Shown piece by piece: positions 47,597-55,321 of a DNA stretch of 64,000 bases. The notes under the pieces are model-generated. The model was given only the letters and a program-made list of their open reading frames with translations. It was not told the origin of the DNA and ran no database searches. The stretch is taken from positions 93,659 through 157,658 of the forward strand of contig NZ_JXQI01000088.1 in assembly GCF_000834015.1 (NCBI RefSeq), read 5' to 3'. The stretch comes from Prevotella pectinovora (lineage in GTDB: Bacteria; Bacteroidota; Bacteroidia; Bacteroidales; Bacteroidaceae). A program made the translations under genes and the position numbers. Position 1 is the first letter of the stretch. Every line of letters starts with the position of its first letter.

Positions 47597-49597
47597 ATGA
47601 TTATACGTCGTATCAAGATAAGCAACTATAAGACTTATCTGTCACTCGATCTTGACCTCACCGTGCGTCCGGATCAGCCGATCATCCTCATAGGAGGTAT
47701 GAACGGTGGCGGTAAGACAACATTGTTTGAAGCTATTTGTGGCGCACTCTATGGATTGAAGATTAAGGACAAAGCTCATTTTATGGAGCTGCTTAACAAT
47801 GGTGCCGTTGGCAAAGTCACTCCACAAATAATGTTGGAATTGGCTTTCGATGGTGTCGTATTGGGGCAGACGCAAAAATATATGCTTCGGCGCACATACG
47901 CTCTCAACCCCAGTGACAAGCCCGTGGAAAGCGTAACATTGAATATGAATGGCAACACGTTCGTATATGGTACTGCCATGCCTTTGCAGCAGCGTGCGAT
48001 GGCTGAACAGCAAGTGAACAAAATCATAAAGGCAAACCTACCTCAGGAGTTGTCGCAATATTTCTTGTTTGATGCCATGCAGTCGAGCGAGTTGCTGAAG
48101 GAAAATGTGTTCGCCCAGATTATCAAGGATAATATCCAGAACGTGATGGGCTTCAACAAGTACATCCTGTTGAAAAATGCTGCCGAACACTTGCAGCAGG
48201 AATGGGCAGCAAGACGACTTGAAGCGCAAAAGGAGGCTGAAGAATATAATGGTCTTTGCGAGCAGCGCAACAAGATGATTGAGGAACAGAACAGAAATAT
48301 AGAAGAGCAGGATAAGATATACAAATACCTGACTTCAATACAAGAGGAGTATGATGCTGCAAAAGAGGGTGCAAAGAGTTCTGCCGAAATAACCAGGAAA
48401 ATAGAGGCGTTAGAGGCAGACATCAAGCAAACGAACGACTTGGCGCAGCGATACAATGAACAGCTTAAGCAAGTGGTTGACACACTGGAGATAAACGTGT
48501 TTTTCCCTAAGCTGGCGCTGGGCATAAGCAATGAGGTAAATGATATTATACGTCAGAAAGATGCTTTGAAGCTTGAACGACAAGGTGTCCTGTCGTTAGA
48601 GCAGATGCGCGACGTTACAGCAAAGATCATATCGTTCCTTAAAGCTAAGGCTTTATGCGCACCTAATGTTGATAATGAAACGGTGGTGTCGTTCCTGGTT
48701 AACCAACAGGAAAGCCTCAATGGAAAAGACGAATATGCCTTTCTTGATGATACAGAGTTTGAAGCTCTTAAGAATCTCTTGAACGCTAACTCTGTAAATG
48801 AGTTCTTGCAGCTGAATGACCTGCATTATGACTTGGAAAAGCGAATAGAAAACTATGACAATCAGCAGAAGCAGATTGACATTCTGCGTCGTAGTCTCGT
48901 AAGTGGCAATGGAGAGATTATCAAGGCTTATGAGGATAATAGCCGCCAGCTTGAAACCTTGAAGAAGGAACAAAATGACAGGAAGCTGGCTATCGAGAAG
49001 CTGGAACGTCGCATACATCAGTATGATGTGCAGATACAACAGGAGCCGGATGTGAAGTTTGATACGCTTGTCAAGTTGAAACCTCTCTTTGAGGATGTTG
49101 CAGACTCTCTGCTTAAGCGCAAGAAGATGAAGATTGAAGAGGATATGAAAGAACAGCTTAACAAGTTGCTCATTTCATACAAAGGCTGTATCGCTAAGGT
49201 GGAGCTGAGCGACTCTATGGAGAACTTTACCATACGTTTATTCCACAAAGCAGGAAACGAAATATCGCTTAATCAGCTTAACGCTGCGTCAAAGCAGATT
49301 TTTATCCAGGTTCTCCTGAAGGTTCTGCGTAACTTGGGCGACTATAATCCTCCTGTGATGATTGACACCGTGATGGGTGTGCTTGATGAAGAAAGTCGCG
49401 ATGTCTTGATGGAAGAGTATTTCCCAGGACTGGCAGACCAGACCATCCTGCTATGCACAACCTCGGAGATAAGAAAAGACAAAGATTACCCGAAACTCGA
49501 ACCTTTCGTGTCGCGCACATACACTCTTGTGCGTGATGTTGAATTGCAGAGTACTCATGTGGAGGAAGGATATTTTGGCACACCACTTAACGATTAA
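47597..49597 (+). CDS. DndD-like SMC/AAA ATPase
   Basis: 666 residues. The N-terminal half of an ABC-type head has IKISNYKTYLSLDLDL and Walker A GGMNGGGKTT (33-42). Two long coiled-coil stretches (~195-290, ~425-500) follow, then the C-terminal half: a degenerate signature (LNAASKQIF) and Walker B/D-loop VMIDTVMGVLDEES. This is the layout of DndD, the ATPase of DNA phosphorothioation systems, and of related Rad50-like proteins. AGGAGG lies just upstream of its ATG, unusual here. No DndA-type desulfurase, DndB or DndC gene is in the window, so sulfur modification is not implied. Confidence 0.82.
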   Translation: MIIRRIKISNYKTYLSLDLDLTVRPDQPIILIGGMNGGGKTTLFEAICGALYGLKIKDKAHFMELLNNGAVGKVTPQIMLELAFDGVVLGQTQKYMLRRTYALNPSDKPVESVTLNMNGNTFVYGTAMPLQQRAMAEQQVNKIIKANLPQELSQYFLFDAMQSSELLKENVFAQIIKDNIQNVMGFNKYILLKNAAEHLQQEWAARRLEAQKEAEEYNGLCEQRNKMIEEQNRNIEEQDKIYKYLTSIQEEYDAAKEGAKSSAEITRKIEALEADIKQTNDLAQRYNEQLKQVVDTLEINVFFPKLALGISNEVNDIIRQKDALKLERQGVLSLEQMRDVTAKIISFLKAKALCAPNVDNETVVSFLVNQQESLNGKDEYAFLDDTEFEALKNLLNANSVNEFLQLNDLHYDLEKRIENYDNQQKQIDILRRSLVSGNGEIIKAYEDNSRQLETLKKEQNDRKLAIEKLERRIHQYDVQIQQEPDVKFDTLVKLKPLFEDVADSLLKRKKMKIEEDMKEQLNKLLISYKGCIAKVELSDSMENFTIRLFHKAGNEISLNQLNAASKQIFIQVLLKVLRNLGDYNPPVMIDTVMGVLDEESRDVLMEEYFPGLADQTILLCTTSEIRKDKDYPKLEPFVSRTYTLVRDVELQSTHVEEGYFGTPLND

Positions 49598-49609
49598 GAA
49601 GAAAGAACT

Positions 49610-51193
49610 ATGGAAGTAGCTTTAGAAAATATACGCCAGGCAGAGGGTATAACTGAGGATATCCTGCCGTTAAAAGAATTGATGGAACGCCGTTTCAACC
49701 TTTCCCGACAAGTGAGTGGTGGCAAACAACTTGTTTTTACAATGAACAAGATTATGCGTATCTGTCTTATTGCAAGTCTTGGCTTGTCAGAAAAGCGAGA
49801 TATAGATGCGCTTAAAAACATACAGTTGTCTAAAACCGGTATGCGTATTATGCCCAGCTTTTTCACTAAAGACAACAACAAATCATTGTTTTCAGCGTTG
49901 CTGAAACTGAGATACAAAGATTGCAATGTAGATTGGCAAGACTCTTCCTTGGTCAGCAGAATCGTAGCAAAGGAGATGTATCGTGGCATGAAATACCTTA
50001 TGGACGAGGACAACTTGAACTCATTCCTCTTTGTTCAAAACGGTCGCCGTCGCTCATCAAACAGCATACCGCCACTTGAACTTCTTATCGGCGAATATGG
50101 CGACGACATGGAAGCGACGCTTAACATTAACGGTCGCTCGGTTGCCAATGCACAAGTGCTTGTGGCAGGTACCACTGGTTCGGGTAAGACCAATCTCCTT
50201 TCTGTCCTTATACAACAGATGCGATCGCTGTCTACAGATACGCCATATCCAGTGAATTTCCTTCTGTTTGACTACAAAGGTGAGTTCTCTGATCCTGCTA
50301 ACAACAGTTGGCTGGCTCTATTTGACGTTGACCGTTCATGCATACTCGATCCAGTGCAACAGCCATTGCCGTTCTCTCCATTCAAGGATTTCAGTGGACG
50401 AAGCATCAATGAAATCAACTTGTATTCTACTGAAATGGCAAATGCTCTCTGTGCAATCGAAAGAACAAGTATTAGTGCTAACATGAGCAACCGCCTGAGT
50501 GAAGCTATCGTTGACGCATATAAGAAAACGAATGGTAAACCTGTGACGTTTGGACTGATATTGCAACATTACCAAGGCAAAATGGCTAATCCAGACAAAG
50601 ATGATAGCGTGACATCTGTTTTGAAGCAATTGGTTCGCAACCATCTTTTTGCAGAGACGGACAGCGTCAGTCTTACAGACGAGTGCTTTATCATTAAGAT
50701 GGATGCGTTCCCTAAAGACGGACCTATCGCTAAGGCTATTGTGTATTTTGTTATATCGAAATTAAACAACATTTATGAGCAGCTGCCGAAGCAAGCTGTG
50801 AATGACGACTATGTGCAGATACGTCATTTCACTATCATTGACGAAGCTCATTATATGTTGGACTTCGACAATCAGCCTTTGCGCAATCTTATTGCTGTTG
50901 GTAGAAACAAGGGATTAAGTATTATTCTTGCCACCCAAAACATGGATAGCTTCAAGAGTAAGTATTTTGATTTCTTGGCTAATGCACAATATCCGTTGAT
51001 CATGAAGCAGCAGAGCATTTCTGATAGTATAATAAAAGACCTCTTCGGAGTTACCGGTCGAGAGTTCCAGGAAATAAAATCTGAAATTGCAGGGCTGCAG
51101 AAAGGTGAGCTTATCATTAAGGATAATACCATGGCAATGTTAGGCTTAGGTGGAAAAATGTATAAGAAGATGAAGGTCACCCACTTAATTTAA
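49610..51193 (+). CDS. HerA-type ATPase with a DndE-like N-terminal domain
   Basis: 527 residues. Residues ~20-145 (NLSRQVSGGKQLVFTMNKIM...VAKEMYRGMKYLM) resemble DndE, which binds nicked DNA in phosphorothioation systems. Then comes a HerA/FtsK-like motor: Walker A VAGTTGSGKTN (~184-194), FDYKGEF, and Walker B FTIIDEAHYM (~405-414), with the LATQN sensor. HerA-type motors in defence loci translocate or load DNA for a nuclease. It follows the DndD-like gene by 12 bp. The DndE assignment is by eye. Confidence 0.75.
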   Translation: MEVALENIRQAEGITEDILPLKELMERRFNLSRQVSGGKQLVFTMNKIMRICLIASLGLSEKRDIDALKNIQLSKTGMRIMPSFFTKDNNKSLFSALLKLRYKDCNVDWQDSSLVSRIVAKEMYRGMKYLMDEDNLNSFLFVQNGRRRSSNSIPPLELLIGEYGDDMEATLNINGRSVANAQVLVAGTTGSGKTNLLSVLIQQMRSLSTDTPYPVNFLLFDYKGEFSDPANNSWLALFDVDRSCILDPVQQPLPFSPFKDFSGRSINEINLYSTEMANALCAIERTSISANMSNRLSEAIVDAYKKTNGKPVTFGLILQHYQGKMANPDKDDSVTSVLKQLVRNHLFAETDSVSLTDECFIIKMDAFPKDGPIAKAIVYFVISKLNNIYEQLPKQAVNDDYVQIRHFTIIDEAHYMLDFDNQPLRNLIAVGRNKGLSIILATQNMDSFKSKYFDFLANAQYPLIMKQQSISDSIIKDLFGVTGREFQEIKSEIAGLQKGELIIKDNTMAMLGLGGKMYKKMKVTHLI

Positions 51194-51203
51194 TAATACA
51201 GAT

Positions 51204-51584
51204 ATGAAAAAAGTTCTTATATTAATGTTACTTGTATTTTCACCATTGTTTATGATGGCGCAGAATGACGACTATTATCTTTACAAGATTGTTACATTTT
51301 ATGGCAATCTTAGCAAAGAAGGTTTAAAGGTGAATATTGATGACGGCAAATCAATTGAAAGGTTGAAAGATGCAAATGGAGACCCAATAAAATTCAAGAC
51401 ACCAGCAGCAGCCCTTATGTACTTTCTTTCTGAAGGATGGAATTTATACATTAATGGAACGTCAACAGAGGGATACAGTTATCAAGGAACAGGAGGATCT
51501 GTATCTACTTCATACTGGATTTTCAGAAAACCTTGTACAAAAGAAGTTTTTGAGAAAGCTGTAGAAGAAGGAATTAAAAAATAA
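51204..51584 (+). CDS. small exported protein at the end of cassette 1
   Basis: 126 residues with a clear signal peptide (LILMLLVFSPLFMMAQ). The mature part (DDYYLYKIVTFYGNLSKEGL...STSYWIFRKPCTKEVFEKAV) resembles no family I know. It lies 10 bp after the HerA-type gene and before the terminator, so it is transcribed with the cassette. An exported protein in a DNA-targeting operon is unexpected. It may be a passenger. Confidence 0.65.
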   Translation: MKKVLILMLLVFSPLFMMAQNDDYYLYKIVTFYGNLSKEGLKVNIDDGKSIERLKDANGDPIKFKTPAAALMYFLSEGWNLYINGTSTEGYSYQGTGGSVSTSYWIFRKPCTKEVFEKAVEEGIKK

Positions 51585-51615
51585 AATATTTCTGTCTTTT
51601 TCCCATCCCATATAT

Positions 51616-51662
51616 CGCTCATATTCTTGCCCTAAAAAGCAGAATATGGGCGATTTTCTTTT
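51616..51662 (+). terminator. terminator of defence cassette 1
   Basis: CGCTCATATTCT (51616-51627) pairs with AGAATATGGGCG (51641-51652), followed by ATTTTCTTTT. Confidence 0.8.
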
Positions 51663-51845
51663 ATTCACTACATCAGTTGCCCACATCCCCGGCGCCAACA
51701 TATCCTTTAACGTCAGGATCTGCGATGTCGGGCTAAACCATTCTAGGGGACTGGAGTTAAGTGCACGATGATCATTCTATTCTGCCCGTCCTGCTGAAAA
51801 TGACAGACAGCGTTTGTCAAATGTTCCAATCGGGGACTCGCCACT

Positions 51846-51875
51846 TTTGCTCCCGACTTTGATGACGGGAGCAAA
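51846..51875. other. perfect hairpin in the inter-cassette gap
   Basis: TTTGCTCCCG and CGGGAGCAAA, 10-bp arms around a 10-base loop. It sits in the ~730-bp gap between the two cassettes, of which 51663-51840 shows nothing recognisable. Confidence 0.65.
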
Positions 51876-51914
51876 TCGTAATTTCAATTCCAACCGACGT
51901 TTTCCTATACATAA

Positions 51915-52008
51915 TATATATATAGGCTGACTGCATCAAGAACCCTTCAGGCAAATCGTAGGGATTTCTCTTGATGATATAGCTGCCTGACGTGACTATT
52001 TCCATAAT
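51915..52008. repeat. left direct repeat bracketing defence cassette 2
   Basis: The first part (ATATATATATAGG, GACTGCATCAAGAACCCTTC, GCAAATCGTAGGGAT) and the second part (CGTGACTATTTCCATAAT, 51991-52008) both recur in order at 62472-62639. The 25 bases between them here correspond to ~95 different bases there. MITE copy E has inserted at the right edge. Confidence 0.8.
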
Positions 52009-52193
52009 CCCAAATCGGTCATTAGGGCTTGCTTGTATTTTGGAATTTTAGAAGAGTGGATTTTGTTTGGGGTTTAATGAGTAATAGCGGGCTATTGCGA
52101 ATTAAAAACAAGCAAAAGACGCCTTATAAAAAACAAAAGACTGCAAGCAGTAATTAAATATTTCTATAAACGTCCTAATGACCGATTGGGGAT
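52006..52193 (+). mobile_element. MITE-like element, copy E
   Basis: A 188-bp copy; its outer ends are ATAATCCCAAATCGG and CCGATTGGGGATAAT rather than AACCC/GGGTT, so the terminal bases differ from the other copies. The internal landmarks are the same. It lies directly inside the left bracketing repeat. Confidence 0.82.
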
Positions 52194-52282
52194 AATAGTA
52201 GTGAATGGGAGAGTGTAGTGTTCTTATTGTTACATCTTGTTAAAGAATCATTCTTTGTCTCTACTTTGTCATTAAAAATCAT

Positions 52283-52290
52283 TATATTTG
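52283..52290 (+). promoter_or_regulatory. -7 box of the regulator at 52315
   Basis: TATATTTG followed by CAT, 24 bp ahead of the ATG at 52315. The earlier in-frame start at 52288 falls inside it and is rejected. Confidence 0.65.
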
Positions 52291-52314
52291 CATCTAAAGC
52301 AATATAGTGACTGT

Positions 52315-52512
52315 ATGGAAGAATTAAATCAATTAAAACTTGTATTGGTAAAGAATAAAAAGACCAATAAATGGCTTGCGGAACAGTTGGGTGTTAATCA
52401 GACTACTGTTTCAAAATGGTGTACCAATACGACACAGCCTGATTTGGCAACACTGAAGCGAATTTCAGAGTTGCTGAATGTCAATGTAAGTGAAATCATT
52501 AACTTTGACTAA
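52315..52512 (+). CDS. small Cro/C1-type HTH regulator (second paralogue)
   Basis: 65 residues: NKWLAEQLGVNQTTVSKWCT then QPDLATLKRISELLNVN. Closest in the window to the regulator at 42422. It heads the DUF1016/RhuM part of cassette 2 and is followed after 10 bp by the decayed HsdR-like fragment; probably once controlled a type I locus. Confidence 0.85.
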   Translation: MEELNQLKLVLVKNKKTNKWLAEQLGVNQTTVSKWCTNTTQPDLATLKRISELLNVNVSEIINFD

Positions 52513-52522
52513 ATCTATATTT

Positions 52523-52795
52523 ATGGGAAATCCTTACTTCACTGAGAATACCAGGGTACAAGTGCCTGCAGCTCTCCATCTATGTAAGTTGGGCTATACC
52601 TACTTGGACAATATCAATGCATATGATACCAAGACTAATATATTGATAGACGTTTTTCTGAATGCAGTCAAACACAAGCGCATGTACGAATACAAGACAA
52701 CGCTGAAAGCACAGTTTGAGGAGAGTCACCGTTTGGAGAAAGAGATACTAGCCCAATTGCGTTGTATGTCGTTTAATAATATTGACAAGGAGTAG
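52523..52795 (+). pseudogene. HsdR N-terminal fragment fused to a type I subunit-like tail
   Basis: 90 residues. YFTENTRVQVPAALHLCKLG and YDTKTNILIDVFLNAV match the very start of many type I restriction R subunits. The frame then goes straight to QFEESHRLEKEILAQLRCM, which resembles the C-terminal tail of an HsdM- or HsdR-type subunit. Everything between (nuclease, helicase) is missing, so it is an internally deleted relic of a second type I system. It may persist because it couples translation to the DUF1016 gene 4 bp downstream (AAGGAG ribosome-binding site inside its end). Confidence 0.6.
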
Positions 52796-52799
52796 CACT

Positions 52800-53933
52800 A
52801 TGAACGAAATGATCAGGGGAAGCAACACGTTATTGCCAAATGGATATGCACAATGGCGTAAAGATATTGAACACCTAATTGATACTGCCAAACTTCATAC
52901 GGCTCTTAATGTGAATGTGGGTACTTTGACCTTGTATTGGAACATTGGTAAAAGTATATTGCAGAAACAGGAGCAGGAAGGTTGGGGTAAACAGGTTATA
53001 GAGCAACTGTCGAAGGATTTGATCTCTCGTTATCCTGATGACCGAGGCTATTCTGTACGTAATTTGCGATATATGAAACGCTTTGCATCAGCATATCCCG
53101 ATTTTCCAATTCTGCAAGTGCCACTTGCAGAATTAAGGAAGTTGCCAATTCTGCAAGCGACACTTGCAGAATTAGAGAACGAAGGCAGGGAGTTTGTGCA
53201 AGTACCGCTTGCTCAAATTTCTTGGTATCATCATATTTCATTGCTGCCAAAGGTAAAAGACGAAGCACAGCGTGCCTACTATATAACAGAAACAGCACAG
53301 AATGGGTGGAGTCGTGATGTGATGCTCCTTCAGATTGACAATGGATATATCCATGCAAAAGGACATGCAATCAACAACTTTGAACAGACCTTGCCGCCTC
53401 TTCAGTCCGACTTGGCTCGCTACATATTCAAAGACCCTTACAATTTCTCGTTCATCGGCACTGTTGCATTGCAAAACGAACTGGATATAGAAAAGTCATT
53501 GACAAGCAAGATTACTGATTTCTTGCTTGAAATGGGGCGTGGCTTTGCATACATAGGCAGACAATACCATATTTCGGTTGGTGGTGATGATTACTATATC
53601 GATTTGCTGATGTACCACCTCAAACTGCATTGTTATGTTGTGGTGGAGTTGAAAGCCGTGGAGTTCAAGCCAGAGTTCGTGAGCAAACTGAACTTCTATA
53701 TTTCGGCTGTTGATGATTTGGTAAAGTCGCCAGAAGACAAACCTACCATAGGCTTGCTTCTTTGCCGAACCAAAAGCAACAAGAAAGCTGAGTTCTCGCT
53801 TCGTGGCATTACACAACCAATGGGTATAGCGCAATACGAAACGGAAAAACTCTTTGCTGATGTAGCATCGGCATTGCCGCAGATTGAGGAAATAGAAAAT
53901 AAACTTGATGACTTGGATTTAGATAATGAGTAA
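52800..53933 (+). CDS. DUF1016 (YhcG-type) PD-(D/E)XK nuclease
   Basis: 377 residues. The N-terminal domain (YAQWRKDIEHLIDTAKLHTA, LYWNIGKSILQKQEQEGWG, YSVRNLRYMKRFASAYPDF) is joined by a linker with tandem ILQVPLAEL / ILQATLAEL units to a nuclease domain: YYIDLLMYHLKLHCYVVVEL then KA gives D...ExK. Homologues sit beside type I restriction genes and are suspected of DNA or structure-specific cleavage. A Shine-Dalgarno-like AAGGAG precedes it. It overlaps the RhuM gene by 8 bases. Confidence 0.88.
   Translation: MNEMIRGSNTLLPNGYAQWRKDIEHLIDTAKLHTALNVNVGTLTLYWNIGKSILQKQEQEGWGKQVIEQLSKDLISRYPDDRGYSVRNLRYMKRFASAYPDFPILQVPLAELRKLPILQATLAELENEGREFVQVPLAQISWYHHISLLPKVKDEAQRAYYITETAQNGWSRDVMLLQIDNGYIHAKGHAINNFEQTLPPLQSDLARYIFKDPYNFSFIGTVALQNELDIEKSLTSKITDFLLEMGRGFAYIGRQYHISVGGDDYYIDLLMYHLKLHCYVVVELKAVEFKPEFVSKLNFYISAVDDLVKSPEDKPTIGLLLCRTKSNKKAEFSLRGITQPMGIAQYETEKLFADVASALPQIEEIENKLDDLDLDNE
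53108..53173. repeat. two 27-bp in-frame palindromes in the DUF1016 linker
   Basis: 53108-53134: AATTCTGCAAGT, GCC, ACTTGCAGAATT, a perfect 12-base dyad. 53147-53173: AATTCTGCAAGC, GAC, ACTTGCAGAATT, one mismatch. A third, weaker one (TGCAAGTACCGCTTGC) is at ~53197-53212. Each of the first two encodes nine residues, ILQxxLAEL. Confidence 0.92.
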
Positions 53934-54918
53934 CGAAATACAATTTCTGCTTTACAATATGCCGGATGCCGACGGCAAGGTGCAAGTCGTAATAAAGGGC
54001 GAAACTCTCTGGTGTACGCAAAAGGCTATGGCACAACTATTTGGCGTTGGCGTGCCGGCTATCAGTAAGCATCTGAAGAATATCTTTGATGAGGGAGAAC
54101 TTGCTGCGGATTCAGTTATTTCCAAAATGGAAACAACTGCCGCTGACGGCAAAAATTACACAACAACATTCTATTCACTTGATGCCATCATTGCCGTAGG
54201 CTATCGCGTGTCTTCTCTGAAAGCCACACGTTTCCGCCAATGGGCTACGAAGATTCTCAATGAGTATATAAAGAAGGGCTTCGCTATGGACGATGAGCGG
54301 TTGAAGCAGGGAACGGCGGTGTTTGGCAAAGACTACTTCCGCGAATTGCTTGAACGTGTGCGTTCTATCCGTGCGAGTGAACGCCGCATTTGGCAACAGA
54401 TTACGGACATCTATGCAGAGTGTAGCACCGACTATGACAAGAACTCTCCGACAACAAAAGATTTCTATGCGATGATACAAAACCGCTTCCACTTTGCCAT
54501 CACAGGGCAGACCGCAGCGGAGATTATCTATTCAAAGGCAGACCATACGAAAGACCACATGGGATTGACCACATGGAAGAACGCTCCTGACGGGCGTGTC
54601 TTAAAGTCGGACGTATCTATTGCCAAGAACTACTTGCAAGAGAAGGAAATCCGACAACTGGAGCGTGCCGTTACAGGCTTCTTCGACTATATTGAAGACC
54701 TCATTGAGCGTGAAAACACATTCAATATGGCGCAGTTCTCTGCAAGCGTCAATGAGTTTCTAACTTTCCGGCGCTATCAGATATTGCCCGATAAAGGAAA
54801 AATATCGGCAGCGCAAGCCAAGAAGAAAGCGGAAGAAGAATATGACATATTCAATAAGACGCAACGTATTGACTCTGACTTCGATAAGGAGATAAGAGGA
54901 TTGCTGGGTAAGGAATGA
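53926..54918 (+). CDS. RhuM-family protein
   Basis: 330 residues. The N-terminal helix-turn-helix-like part (LWCTQKAMAQLFGVGVPAIS, KHLKNIF) and YSLDAIIAVGYRVSSLKATR, FRQWATKIL are the RhuM family hallmarks; the C-terminus is helical. RhuM was named in a Salmonella pathogenicity island and has no proven function; homologues are frequent beside restriction-modification genes. Translationally coupled to the DUF1016 gene by overlap. It may be an accessory DNA-binding or regulatory factor of the cassette. Confidence 0.88.
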   Translation: MSNEIQFLLYNMPDADGKVQVVIKGETLWCTQKAMAQLFGVGVPAISKHLKNIFDEGELAADSVISKMETTAADGKNYTTTFYSLDAIIAVGYRVSSLKATRFRQWATKILNEYIKKGFAMDDERLKQGTAVFGKDYFRELLERVRSIRASERRIWQQITDIYAECSTDYDKNSPTTKDFYAMIQNRFHFAITGQTAAEIIYSKADHTKDHMGLTTWKNAPDGRVLKSDVSIAKNYLQEKEIRQLERAVTGFFDYIEDLIERENTFNMAQFSASVNEFLTFRRYQILPDKGKISAAQAKKKAEEEYDIFNKTQRIDSDFDKEIRGLLGKE

Positions 54919-54954
54919 CATGGCTTGAATTTGTTTGTCCAAATTAAGGGAAGC

Positions 54955-54980
54955 AATTCTGCAAGTCCACTTGCAAAATT
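54955..54980. repeat. 26-bp palindrome after RhuM, relative of the 27-bp family
   Basis: AATTCTGCAAGT, CC, ACTTGCAAAATT: same arms as the copy at 53108, with a 2-base loop. The surrounding text (ASPLAKLENNGIKEMM-like) suggests a fragment of another DUF1016 linker. The remaining ~190-bp gap holds no gene. Confidence 0.75.
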
Positions 54981-55081
54981 AGAAAATAATGGAATTAAAG
55001 AAATGATGTGTATATGCTGCATTCTTGATTGATTTTGCTGAAATAGTGAGGCAAACTCTCGGTTTAGTGAAATATTATTTC

Positions 55082-55089
55082 TATCTTTG
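55082..55089 (+). promoter_or_regulatory. -7 box of the regulator-hsd unit
   Basis: TATCTTTG 21 bp ahead of the ATG at 55111; no convincing TTG at -33. Confidence 0.65.
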
Positions 55090-55110
55090 CCATATTAAAA
55101 GTCTAAATTT

Positions 55111-55302
55111 ATGAAACTGAATAGAATCAAACTTGTACTTGTTGAGAAAGGTATATCACAAACTCAACTCGCCAAAGACCTCGGCAAGAGTTTCAGTTCG
55201 GTAAATGCTTATTGCAGCAATCGAACACAACCGTCGTTGGATGTTCTGAAACAAATCGCAGACATTCTCTCAGTTAATATGAAGGACCTTATCGTTGATT
55301 GA
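55111..55302 (+). CDS. small Cro/C1-type HTH regulator (third paralogue)
   Basis: 63 residues: ISQTQLAKDLGKSFSSVNAY then QPSLDVLKQIADILSVN. It shares the MxLNRIKLVLVEKG start with the regulator at 42422. It lies 19 bp before hsdM with no terminator between, so it is likely the controller of the type I system, delaying restriction until methylation is established as C proteins do. Confidence 0.87.
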   Translation: MKLNRIKLVLVEKGISQTQLAKDLGKSFSSVNAYCSNRTQPSLDVLKQIADILSVNMKDLIVD

Positions 55303-55321
55303 TAAAATACATACAGAAACA

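Noticed and set aside
49610..51193. Calling the cassette a DNA phosphorothioation (Dnd) system
   Set aside because: No DndA-type desulfurase, DndB or DndC gene is present in the window; only D- and E-like parts are.
51663..51840. Remnant of a gene between the two cassettes
   Set aside because: Short open stretches exist but I could not match any to a family.
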